From Tardiphaga sp. (GTDB lineage Bacteria > Pseudomonadota > Alphaproteobacteria > Rhizobiales > Xanthobacteraceae): a stretch of DNA of 17,074 bases. This document shows, piece after piece, positions 6,121 to 13,391 of the stretch. A program made the translations under genes and the position numbers. Positions within the stretch are counted from its first letter, which is position 1, and every line of letters begins with the position of its first letter. Under the pieces are notes generated by a model that worked only from the letters and a program-made list of their open reading frames with translations, did not search any database and was not told the origin of the DNA. The DNA is taken from assembly GCA_028290325.1 (NCBI GenBank), contig JAQGJY010000121.1, forward strand, positions 1-17,074. The letters are read 5' to 3'.

Positions 6121-6888
6121 ATGCCCGACCACGGACACCTCATCGTCACCGACGACGACGCCACGCGCATCATCACGATGCGCCGGCCGCAGAAGAAAAA
6201 CGCGATCACCCAGAGCATGTATGTCGCGATGAGCAACGCGATCGACACCGCGCAGAACAATCCCGATATCCGCTGCATCGTCATCACCGGCGGCTCCGGC
6301 GTGTTCACCTCCGGCAACGATCTTGAAGACTTTCTCAACGACGGCACCGCCGACGCCGGCGCGCCGCGCGCATCGGCCGCGACCAAGTTTCTGTATTCGC
6401 TCGCGCATAATGTGAAGCCGCTGATCGCCGCCGTGGACGGCGTGGCGATCGGCATCGGGACCACGATGCTGTTTCACTGCGATTACGTGCTGGCCTCGAC
6501 GACGGCGACCTTCACCACGCCGTTCATCCATTTGGGTCTCGTGCCGGAAGGCGCGTCGAGCCTGCTGATGCCGCGCACGATGGGCCATCAGCGGGCCTTC
6601 GCGGCGCTGGTGATGGGCCGCGCCATCACGGCGGAGGATGCGCGCATCGCCGGCTTCGTCAACGTCGTGGTCGGGCCGGGCCACACCGAAGCCGAAGCGC
6701 GCAAGGTGGCGCGGGAAATCTGCGCGCTGCCGGCCGAGGCGGTGGCGATCTCGCGCAAGCTTCTGAAAACGCCGCCGGAAGATCTGACGCGGCGGATCGA
6801 TCAGGAAAGCCATCTGTTCGGCGAGCGGATGCGCTCGAAAGAGGCGATTGCCGCATTCAAGGGCTTCTTCGCGCGCAGGAAGACATGA
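6121..6888 (+). CDS. Crotonase-fold enoyl-CoA isomerase-like protein
   Basis: A 255-residue crotonase-superfamily protein acting on acyl-CoA thioesters. The oxyanion-hole regions are SGNDLEDF (residues 64-71) and VDGVAIGIGTT (105-115). Neither hydratase glutamate is present: the Glu144-equivalent is Thr114 and the Glu164-equivalent is Phe135. Instead FTTPFIHLGLVPEGASS (131-147) carries Glu143 at the position of the catalytic base of delta3,delta2-enoyl-CoA isomerases (ECI2/PECI). So I favour isomerase activity, moving the double bond of unsaturated acyl-CoAs into beta-oxidation, although automatic annotation would say enoyl-CoA hydratase. The ATG at 6121 has AGGA six bases upstream; a TTG at 6106 is in frame but less likely. 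It is divergent from the dioxygenase across 123 bases and is followed 93 bases later by the deacetylase-like gene. Confidence 0.87.
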   Translation: MPDHGHLIVTDDDATRIITMRRPQKKNAITQSMYVAMSNAIDTAQNNPDIRCIVITGGSGVFTSGNDLEDFLNDGTADAGAPRASAATKFLYSLAHNVKPLIAAVDGVAIGIGTTMLFHCDYVLASTTATFTTPFIHLGLVPEGASSLLMPRTMGHQRAFAALVMGRAITAEDARIAGFVNVVVGPGHTEAEARKVAREICALPAEAVAISRKLLKTPPEDLTRRIDQESHLFGERMRSKEAIAAFKGFFARRKT

Positions 6889-6981
6889 CCGACGCCTTCC
6901 GAAACCTAACGGGCCGCATTAGCTTATCCGTTGTTCGCAACAGTTGTTGTTTTCAGAGCGGCCTCGCCCGGTAAGTCATCC

Positions 6982-7911
6982 ATGCCCACGCTGTTGCTGA
7001 CCCACCCCGCCTCCTACGACCACGTCATGCCGGACGGCCATCCGGAGCGGCCGGAGCGGATGCGCGCCGTGGAGGACGCTTTGGCGGACCCGCGCTTCGC
7101 GGCCTTGATCCGCGACCAGGCTCCGCTCGGACAACTGGATTCGGTCGCGCTTTGCCATAACGACCATTACATCGACGAACTGCGCCACGTCGCGCCCACG
7201 CATGGCATCGTCTATATCGACGGCGATACGTCGATGTCGCCGGGCACCTGGGAGGCCGCTCTGCGCGGCGTCGGCGGCGCGGTCGCGGCGACCGACGCCG
7301 TCATGAAAGGTTACGCGACCAACGCCTTCGTCGCGACCCGGCCGCCCGGCCATCATGCCGAGATCAACAAGCCGATGGGCTTTTGTTTCTTCGGCAATGC
7401 CGCCATCGCCGCGCGCCACGCGCGGCGCCAGTACGGTCTCGACCGCGTCGCGGTGATCGATTTCGACGTCCACCACGGCAACGGCACGCAGGATATCTTC
7501 TGGGCCGATCCCAGCGTGATGTATTGCTCGACACATCAGATGCCGCTGTTTCCCGGCACAGGCGCCAGCAACGAGCGCGGCGAGCACGACACGGTCGTCA
7601 ACGCGCCGCTGCAATCGGGCGACGGCTCGGTCAAATTCCGCGCGGCCTTCGATGATCTGATCCTGCCGCAGCTGCGCGCCTTCGCGCCGGAATTGATCGT
7701 GATCTCCGCCGGCTTCGACGCGCATTACCGCGACCCGCTCGGCGGGCTGGAATTGCGCGCGGAGGATTTCAACTGGGTCACGCGCAAGCTGATGGACCTC
7801 GCCGATCACACCGCCGGGGGCCGCGTCGTTTCGGTGCTCGAAGGTGGCTACGACCTTCAGGGCCTTGCCGAATCCGTCGACGCCCACGTCACGGCCTTGA
7901 TGCATGGGTGA
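6982..7911 (+). CDS. Histone deacetylase family amidohydrolase
   Basis: A 309-residue zinc amidohydrolase of the HDAC / AcuC / acetylpolyamine aminohydrolase superfamily, class II-like. Active-site landmarks are RPPGHHAE with His124 and His125, DFDVHHGNGT with zinc ligands Asp162 and His164, SAGFDAH with Asp246, and EGGYDL with the transition-state Tyr290. The N-terminus MPTLLLTHPASYDH is characteristic. ATG 6982 is chosen because the family starts here; the upstream GGTAAG is only a weak ribosome site. Bacterial members deacetylate proteins or acetylated small molecules such as polyamines, and the target here cannot be read from sequence. xseB follows after 92 bases with no clear terminator between, so cotranscription is plausible. 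It should be cytosolic: no signal peptide is seen. Confidence 0.93.
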   Translation: MPTLLLTHPASYDHVMPDGHPERPERMRAVEDALADPRFAALIRDQAPLGQLDSVALCHNDHYIDELRHVAPTHGIVYIDGDTSMSPGTWEAALRGVGGAVAATDAVMKGYATNAFVATRPPGHHAEINKPMGFCFFGNAAIAARHARRQYGLDRVAVIDFDVHHGNGTQDIFWADPSVMYCSTHQMPLFPGTGASNERGEHDTVVNAPLQSGDGSVKFRAAFDDLILPQLRAFAPELIVISAGFDAHYRDPLGGLELRAEDFNWVTRKLMDLADHTAGGRVVSVLEGGYDLQGLAESVDAHVTALMHG

Positions 7912-8003
7912 CCCCGCCACATTCACCCCTCAAACCTGTCATTCTGTCCTGTAACGAATCTCCGGGCCGAATCCGCGCGAAGACAGACGACAGAGGACAG
8001 CAT

Positions 8004-8255
8004 ATGGCCGAACCGACTTTTGCCGACGTCAGGAAGCTCAGCTTCGAACGCGCGATGGAAGAGCTCGAAACCATCGTCAAGCGGCTTGAAGACGGCAAGG
8101 TGCCGCTCGAAGAGTCGGTGACGATCTACGAGCGCGGCGAAGCCTTGAAACGGCGCTGCGAGGACGTGCTGCGGCAGGCCGAGGCCAGGGTGGACAAGAT
8201 CACCACCGACTCCAGCGGTCGCGCGGTCGGCACCGCGCCGCTCGACGTCCAGTAA
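8004..8255 (+). CDS. xseB: Exodeoxyribonuclease VII small subunit
   Basis: The 83-residue small subunit of exonuclease VII, which with the large subunit XseA degrades single-stranded DNA in repair. The hallmark core FERAMEELETIVKRLEDG, then LEESVTIYERGEALKRRCE, is complete and forms the helical hairpin used to bind XseA; the length is typical. The tail after VDKI is polar and variable (TTDSSGRAVG). ATG 8004 has GAGGA six bases upstream. xseA is not in the window. An xseB gene near dxs is a familiar arrangement in proteobacteria; here one extra gene and a long leader separate them. Confidence 0.95.
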   Translation: MAEPTFADVRKLSFERAMEELETIVKRLEDGKVPLEESVTIYERGEALKRRCEDVLRQAEARVDKITTDSSGRAVGTAPLDVQ

Positions 8256-8278
8256 AGGGATACCGCGACGAAAGTCGC

Positions 8279-8306
8279 TTGGGCGCCACGACCAGCCTGC
8301 TATAAG
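8279..8306 (+). promoter_or_regulatory. Housekeeping-type promoter before membrane hydrolase gene
   Basis: TTGGGC (8279-8284), 16 bases, TATAAG (8301-8306). Transcription would begin near 8313, about 57 bases before the GTG at 8370. The leader then contains a GC-rich hairpin, GCCCGG-CGGGG-CCGGGC (8328-8344). This suggests the downstream gene has its own promoter rather than depending on the xseB transcript. Confidence 0.45.
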
Positions 8307-8369
8307 TCGGCTGTTGGTCCAAGGGGGGCCCGGCGGGGCCGGGCGGACGTTCGCGAGAAGGTGCAGCGG

Positions 8370-9692
8370 GTGGAGCGAACTGAGGCGGATAGCGACGCGC
8401 GCGTGCGGCACCGCCACGTCATTTACGTGCAAGGCTACGATCCGCGCGGTCTTGCGCCGTATTATCGGATGTTCCGCACCGAATTGCGCAGGTTCGCCCA
8501 GCTCTACGGCATCACCACCACCATCACACGGCCGAAAAGTGCCGCGGACGGATCGATGGCGTCCTGGGCGATCGAAACGTCGGCCGCGGACTGGCGGACC
8601 CACACCAGTTACGATTTCCTGCGCTTCGAGGATCTGATCCAGGACGACCTGCAATGGCCGATCTGGCGGACGCTGATGCACGCCATTGCAATCTACTGGC
8701 GCTTGGTATTTGCCGGCACGCTGCGCCGCTTCTGGAAAGCGCATTGGCGGTTCGCGATCTTCATCAGCTATCCACATTTCGTGCTGCTCAACGAAGCGAT
8801 CTGGGCGGCCGGCATCGCCTGGGCGTTCGCGGCGCTGTTGTCCGCGATCGGATTGCCGAACGGCTACGACATCGCCGCCGGCGGCGCGGTGTTCGTCGCG
8901 GCCTTGGGCCTGTTTTTGAAATACACGGAAAAGCGCACCTATCTGCTTTATCTGATGTCCGACACGATCTTCACCTGGCGATTCGCGCATCGTCAGCGGC
9001 CGGATTGGGACGCGCGGATCGATGCGTTCGCGCGGCACCTCGCCGACGTCGCGGCATCAAGTGACGCCGATGAGATCTTGCTGGTGGGGCACAGCTCCGG
9101 CTCGTTTCTCGGCGTCGAAATCATGGCGCGGGCGCTGGCGCTGGATCCGAAGCTTGGCCACCATCGGCCGCGTGTCGTGCTTCTCACGCTTGGCGGCAAC
9201 CTGCCAATCGTCGGCTTTCACGAGGGCGCGCATGATTTCCGCGCGCATCTGGCGGCGCTCGCGGTCGAGCCGTCGATCGACTGGGTGGACTGCCAATCGC
9301 GCAAGGACGTGATGAGCTTCTTCCCGTTCGATCCGATCACCGGCCACGGCATCGATGTCGGCACCGCACGGCGCAACCCGGTGCTGGTCTCGGTCCGGTT
9401 CCGGGACATCATCAACCCGGAGCACTACAAACGCTTCCGCTGGCGCTTCTTCCGGGTGCATTTCCAGTTCGTCATGGCCAACGACAGACCGCACGCCTAT
9501 GATTTTTTCATGATCGCCTGCGGCCCGCTCTCGCTGATGCGGCGCATGCATCAGCCGGCCGCCGCGCTCGATATCGCCATCGGGGAACTCGTCACGCAAG
9601 CGCGAGCCTGGAAACAACTGGAAATTTCGGCCGGCCGCATGGCGGTTCCGGGAACCTCCGAACTGGCCGACATTTGCCAAAACACGACCTAG
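8370..9692 (+). CDS. Membrane alpha/beta-hydrolase-like protein, unassigned
   Basis: I cannot assign a named family to this 440-residue protein. The N-terminus reads HVIYVQGYDPRG, like a first strand and oxyanion loop of an alpha/beta hydrolase. The segment EILLVGHSSGSFLG is a G-x-S-x-G nucleophile elbow with Ser242. Between them lie two hydrophobic segments at about 143-163 and 168-186, close enough for a helical hairpin in the membrane, and an earlier amphipathic stretch at ~105-127. No N-terminal signal peptide is seen, so both hydrolase halves probably face the cytosol. The catalytic acid and histidine are not obvious; Asp/His candidates lie in the last 200 residues. GTG 8370 is chosen because AGAAGG lies about 8 bases upstream; a GTG at 8361 is also in frame. 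It has its own promoter-like site and is followed by the 344-base region ahead of dxs. A lipid- or ester-directed role is a guess from the fold. Confidence 0.75.
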   Translation: MERTEADSDARVRHRHVIYVQGYDPRGLAPYYRMFRTELRRFAQLYGITTTITRPKSAADGSMASWAIETSAADWRTHTSYDFLRFEDLIQDDLQWPIWRTLMHAIAIYWRLVFAGTLRRFWKAHWRFAIFISYPHFVLLNEAIWAAGIAWAFAALLSAIGLPNGYDIAAGGAVFVAALGLFLKYTEKRTYLLYLMSDTIFTWRFAHRQRPDWDARIDAFARHLADVAASSDADEILLVGHSSGSFLGVEIMARALALDPKLGHHRPRVVLLTLGGNLPIVGFHEGAHDFRAHLAALAVEPSIDWVDCQSRKDVMSFFPFDPITGHGIDVGTARRNPVLVSVRFRDIINPEHYKRFRWRFFRVHFQFVMANDRPHAYDFFMIACGPLSLMRRMHQPAAALDIAIGELVTQARAWKQLEISAGRMAVPGTSELADICQNTT

Positions 9693-10036
9693 CCGATTGA
9701 ACCCAAACGCTTTTCGACCCGACCTTACGACAGGCATGGCGCGGGGAGGTTGGCTTTAGCGACAGCTTTCGTGTAAAGGGTCCGCAGAATTGCGGAGGAC
9801 AGCCTGTCCGCGACCTATTAAGGTTGATAAGCGCTTCAAACGGCTAGCGAAAATGTTCGACAGAACGTGGCCGCAAAGAGTGCTAGTTATCATAGCAATA
9901 GACCGAAGCCTATTTTAAGGCTTCACATCATTAGGCTTCCCGGTCCACGGGGGAGCCGGCACGGACCGGCGCTTTGGGAGCGCAACGATCCGATGTCAGG
10001 CAGCCGCGTGGACGTGCAACAATTGGAAATAACGCC
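9693..10036 (+). other. Structured leader region upstream of dxs
   Basis: No gene is convincing here, but there is structure. TCCGCA-GAAT-TGCGGA (9781-9796) is followed immediately by GGACAG-C-CTGTCC (9797-9809), then GAAGCCT-ATTTTA-AGGCTTC (9905-9924). A promoter-like TTGGCT-N16-TGTAAA lies at 9750-9777. A 21-codon frame ATG 9853 to TAA 9918 (begins MFDRTWPQRV) has no good ribosome site, and its stop falls inside the third hairpin. I recognise no known riboswitch. The region may end the upstream gene, drive dxs, or control it. Confidence 0.45.
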
Positions 10037-11962
10037 GTGACCGATTTCAGTAAGACGCCGCTGCTCGACACCATCCGGACGCCAGACGATCTGCGTAAGC
10101 TCAAGGTCGAACAGATGCGACAGGTCGCCGACGAGCTGCGCCAGGAGACCATCGACGCCGTGTCCACGACCGGCGGCCATTTCGGCGCGGGGCTCGGCGT
10201 GGTCGAGCTGACCACCGCGCTGCATTATGTGTTCGACACCCCGCGCGATCGTCTGATCTGGGATGTCGGCCATCAGGCCTACCCGCACAAGATCCTCACC
10301 GGCCGCCGCGACCGTATCCGCACCCTGCGCACCGCCGGCGGCCTGTCCGGCTTCACCAAGCGCACCGAGAGCGATTACGATCCGTTCGGCGCCGCGCATT
10401 CGTCGACCTCGATTTCCGCCGCCCTCGGCATGGCCGTCGCGCGCGATCTCTCGGGCGGCAAGAACAACGTTATCGCCGTGATCGGTGACGGCGCGATGTC
10501 AGCCGGCATGGCCTATGAGGCGATGAACAATGCCGGCGCGATGAATTCGCGCCTGATCGTCATCCTCAACGACAACGACATGTCGATCGCGCCGCCGGTC
10601 GGCGCGATGTCGGCCTATCTGTCGCGGATGTATTCCGGCAAGACCTACCGTTCGCTGCGCGAAGCCGCCAAGCAGCTCGGCAAGCATCTGCCGAAGCTGA
10701 TCGCCGAGCGCGCCGAGCGCGTCGAGGAATATTCGCGCGGCTTCATGGTCAACAACGGCACGCTGTTCGAGGAACTCGGCTTCTATTACGTCGGCCCGAT
10801 CGACGGCCACAACCTCGATCACCTGCTGCCGGTGTTGCAGAATGTCCGCGACATGGAAACCGGGCCGATCCTGGTTCACGTCGTCACGCAGAAGGGCAAG
10901 GGCTATGGCCCGGCCGAGGCGGCCGCCGACAAGTATCACGCCGTCGTCAAGTTCGACGTCGCCACTGGCGCGCAGTCGAAATCCAAGCCCAACGCGCCCG
11001 CCTATCAAAACGTGTTCGGCCAGAGCCTGGTCAAGGAAGCCGAGAAGGATGACAAGATCGTCGCCATCACGGCGGCGATGCCGTCCGGCACCGGCGTGGA
11101 CATCTTCAACAAGGCCTTCCCCGACCGCACCTTCGATGTCGGTATCGCCGAGCAGCACGCCGTCACCTTCGCGGCGGGTCTGGCCACCGAAGGCTACAAG
11201 CCGTTCGTCGCGATCTACTCGACCTTCCTGCAACGCGGCTATGACCAGATCGTGCACGACGTCGCGATTCAGGGCCTGCCGGTTCGTTTCGCGATCGACC
11301 GCGCCGGTCTGGTCGGCGCCGACGGCGCGACCCATGCCGGCTCGTTCGACAACGCCTATCTCGGCTGTCTGCCGGGCTTCGTCATCATGGCGGCGTCCGA
11401 CGAGGCTGAGCTCGTTCACATGGTTGCCACCCAGGTCGCGATCAACAATGCGCCGAGCGCGCTGCGTTACCCGCGTGGCGAAGGCCGTGGCGTCGAAATG
11501 CCGGAAGTTGGCATTCCGCTCGAAATCGGCAAGGGCCGCATCATTCGCGAAGGCAACAAGGTGGCGCTGCTGTCGTTCGGCACCCGTCTCGCTGAATGCG
11601 AGAAGGCCGCCGACGAGCTGGCGACATTGGGCCTGTCGACGACGGTCGCCGATGCGCGCTTCATGAAACCGCTCGACATCGAGATGATTTCGAAGCTCGC
11701 GCGCGATCACGAGATCCTGCTGACGATCGAAGAAGGCTCGATCGGTGGTTTCGGCTCGCACGTCATGCAGACGTTGTCGGACATGGGCCTGCTCGATGCC
11801 GGCGTGCGGATGCGCTCGCTGGTGCTGCCCGACGAATTCCAGGATCACGACACGCCGGCCGCGATGTATGGCCGCGCCGGTCTCGATGCCAAGGGGATCG
11901 TCAAAAAGGTGTTCGAAGCGCTCGGCAAGGATTTCAAGGCCGAGACCGTCAAACTGGCGTGA
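10037..11962 (+). CDS. dxs: 1-deoxy-D-xylulose-5-phosphate synthase
   Basis: The 641-residue thiamine-diphosphate enzyme that condenses pyruvate with glyceraldehyde 3-phosphate, the first step of the MEP isoprenoid pathway. The first domain carries TGGHFG with His48, DVGHQAYPHK with His79 and the diphosphate/Mg motif GDGAMSAGMAYEAMNN with Asp151. The transketolase-like pyrimidine domain has GIAEQHAVTFAAG with Glu372. The C-terminal transketolase domain follows (VALLSFGTRL, EEGSIGGFGSHV). Length and motifs are those of a complete enzyme. The GTG at 10037 gives VTDFSKTPLLDTI, matching the conserved N-terminus of alphaproteobacterial relatives; GGA lies nine bases upstream. Upstream in-frame codons to 9974 read as non-conserved sequence. 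A palindromic repeat follows the stop within 10 bases, so dxs is probably transcribed separately from the nucleoside deoxyribosyltransferase-like gene. Confidence 0.98.
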   Translation: MTDFSKTPLLDTIRTPDDLRKLKVEQMRQVADELRQETIDAVSTTGGHFGAGLGVVELTTALHYVFDTPRDRLIWDVGHQAYPHKILTGRRDRIRTLRTAGGLSGFTKRTESDYDPFGAAHSSTSISAALGMAVARDLSGGKNNVIAVIGDGAMSAGMAYEAMNNAGAMNSRLIVILNDNDMSIAPPVGAMSAYLSRMYSGKTYRSLREAAKQLGKHLPKLIAERAERVEEYSRGFMVNNGTLFEELGFYYVGPIDGHNLDHLLPVLQNVRDMETGPILVHVVTQKGKGYGPAEAAADKYHAVVKFDVATGAQSKSKPNAPAYQNVFGQSLVKEAEKDDKIVAITAAMPSGTGVDIFNKAFPDRTFDVGIAEQHAVTFAAGLATEGYKPFVAIYSTFLQRGYDQIVHDVAIQGLPVRFAIDRAGLVGADGATHAGSFDNAYLGCLPGFVIMAASDEAELVHMVATQVAINNAPSALRYPRGEGRGVEMPEVGIPLEIGKGRIIREGNKVALLSFGTRLAECEKAADELATLGLSTTVADARFMKPLDIEMISKLARDHEILLTIEEGSIGGFGSHVMQTLSDMGLLDAGVRMRSLVLPDEFQDHDTPAAMYGRAGLDAKGIVKKVFEALGKDFKAETVKLA

Positions 11963-11969
11963 GCGCGTT

Positions 11970-12090
11970 GTCATTCCGGGGCTGAAGCGCGCTAGCGCGA
12001 GTGAACCCGGAATCGCATCGTCTTCATCTCGGCCAGATTCCGGACCTTCGCCCTGGCGGCCAAAGCCGCCCGGTCGAATCCCGGAATGAC
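11970..12090. repeat. Palindromic mosaic intergenic repeat
   Basis: The ends are an 11-base perfect inverted pair: GTCATTCCGGG (11970-11980) and CCCGGAATGAC (12080-12090). Inside lies a second inverted pair, CCGGAATC (12007-12014) and GATTCCGG (12036-12043), plus the palindrome CGCGCTAGCGCG. The arms read like the GTCATTCCGGG...CCGGAATGAC family of dispersed intergenic repeats I know from Bradyrhizobium-group genomes. It sits eight bases after the dxs stop and could act as terminator or mRNA-stabilising structure. No protein is encoded. Confidence 0.8.
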
Positions 12091-12117
12091 GACGTATAGT
12101 GAGACGAGCATCCCGGC

Positions 12118-12657
12118 ATGACCAAAGCCATCTATCTCGCGGGGCCCGATGTCTTCTTGCCCGATGCCGTCGAGATCGGCCGCCGCAAGGTCGCGCTGTG
12201 CGCGGCGTATGGTTTTAACGGCCTGTTTCCGCTCGATAGCGCAATCGATCCAAAAGCGCGGGATGCCTCGTTGCAGATTTTCCATGCCAATCAGACCATG
12301 ATGGATCGCGCCGACGCGATCATCGCCAACCTGACGCCGTTTCGCGGCCCGAGCGCCGATGCCGGCACGGTCTATGAACTTGGTTACATGGCCGGCAAAG
12401 GCAAACGCTGCTTCGCCTATTGCAACGATCCGCGCATCTATGCCGATCGTATCGTTGGCATCACGGCAAGCGGCGGCATCAAGATCGATCGCGACGGATC
12501 AACCGTCGAGGATTTCGGTCACGTGGACAATCTCATGATGATCCACGCGCTCGATCTTCATGGCGCGCCGCTGGTCACACCGACACGCATGCCGAGCGAC
12601 ATCTGGCGTGATCTGGCGAGTTTCGAGCAATGCCTGACAATCGCGAGCGCGCGCTGA
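12118..12657 (+). CDS. Nucleoside 2-deoxyribosyltransferase family protein
   Basis: A 179-residue protein of the nucleoside 2-deoxyribosyltransferase family, which transfers deoxyribose between bases or hydrolyses N-glycosidic bonds of nucleotides. The start MTKAIYLAGPDVFLPDA holds the family GP loop. MMDRADAIIANLTPFRGPS (61-79) and DAGTVYELGYMAG (81-93) form the active site, with Glu87 as likely nucleophile. Whether the substrate is a nucleoside, a nucleoside monophosphate or a modified base cannot be told from sequence; a DNPH1-like or salvage role is possible. The ribosome site is weak. A -10-like TATAGT at 12095-12100 lies right after the palindromic repeat. The stop TGA overlaps the ATG of tlyA at 12657, so the two are probably coupled. 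Confidence 0.85.
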   Translation: MTKAIYLAGPDVFLPDAVEIGRRKVALCAAYGFNGLFPLDSAIDPKARDASLQIFHANQTMMDRADAIIANLTPFRGPSADAGTVYELGYMAGKGKRCFAYCNDPRIYADRIVGITASGGIKIDRDGSTVEDFGHVDNLMMIHALDLHGAPLVTPTRMPSDIWRDLASFEQCLTIASAR

Positions 12658-13391
12658 TGGACGCCAAACGCAAACGCGCCGATCTATTGCTCGTCGAGCG
12701 CGGACTGTTCGAAAGCCGCGCCCGCGCCCAGGCGGCGATCGACGCCGGGCTTGTCCTCGCCGATGGCAAGATCGTCTTGAAAGCCTCCGAAGGTATTTTA
12801 GCGAGCGCTGAAATTGACGCGCGGCCAGCGCACCCGTGGGTCTCGCGCGGCGGCGTCAAGCTGTCCGGCGCGCTGCAGCGCTACCCGATCGACATCGAAG
12901 ACCACGTCTGCCTCGATGTCGGCACCTCGACCGGCGGTTTCACCGAAGTGCTGCTCGCCAATGGCGCGGCGCTTGTTTTCGCCATCGATGTCGGCCGTGA
13001 CCAGTTGCATCCCGCGTTGCACGGCCATCCGAGAATCGTCTCGATGGAAGAAACCGATATCCGCAGCCTGGCCGGCACGCGACTGCCGCAGCGGCCGGAT
13101 GTCGTCGTGATCGACTGCAGTTTCATTTCACTAAAGGCCGTGCTGCCCGCCGCGCTCGAATTGGCGGCCTCGCCGATGCATATGCTCGCGCTCATCAAGC
13201 CGCAATTCGAAGCCACGCGGAAGGCCGCCAAAAAGGGCGTGGTCCGCGACACCGCCGTGCACCAAGCGGTATGCGACGATATCGCGGCTTTCGTGGAATC
13301 GCTGGGCTGCAAAGACGTCTCCGTGTTTCCGTCGGACATCACCGGCGGCGACGGCAACACCGAATTCTTCATCGGCGCGCGCCGTGAGTGA
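12657..13391 (+). CDS. tlyA: TlyA-family rRNA 2'-O-methyltransferase
   Basis: A 244-residue TlyA-type protein, an S-adenosylmethionine-dependent methyltransferase that in characterised members 2'-O-methylates cytidines of 16S and/or 23S rRNA; some members are also called hemolysins. Residues ~5-65 form an S4 RNA-binding domain (RADLLLVERGLFESRARAQ). The Rossmann FtsJ-like domain has LDVGTSTGGF (87-96), AIDVGRDQL (109-117), VIDCSFIS (151-158), ALIKPQFE (178-185) and GGDGNTEFF (230-238). The K-D-K-E tetrad would be Lys68, Asp154, Lys181 and Glu236. The ATG at 12657 overlaps the preceding stop and gives MDAKRKRADLLL, the usual family start; an ATG at 12630 is in frame but inside the upstream gene. 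The last 8 bases overlap the next gene, another RNA methyltransferase. Confidence 0.93.
   Translation: MDAKRKRADLLLVERGLFESRARAQAAIDAGLVLADGKIVLKASEGILASAEIDARPAHPWVSRGGVKLSGALQRYPIDIEDHVCLDVGTSTGGFTEVLLANGAALVFAIDVGRDQLHPALHGHPRIVSMEETDIRSLAGTRLPQRPDVVVIDCSFISLKAVLPAALELAASPMHMLALIKPQFEATRKAAKKGVVRDTAVHQAVCDDIAAFVESLGCKDVSVFPSDITGGDGNTEFFIGARRE

Noticed and set aside
9855..9866. GTTCGACAGAAC resembling a LexA box
   Set aside because: The alphaproteobacterial LexA site is a direct repeat GTTC-N7-GTTC; this is an inverted arrangement with a 4-base gap.
9693..10036. Thiamine pyrophosphate riboswitch upstream of a thiamine-dependent enzyme
   Set aside because: I could not find the conserved CTGAGA-type core or a matching fold; dxs is not a usual target.
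10499..11974. 491-codon minus-strand frame opposite dxs
   Set aside because: It mirrors the dxs codons, is rich in Arg/His/Asp and has no recognisable domain.
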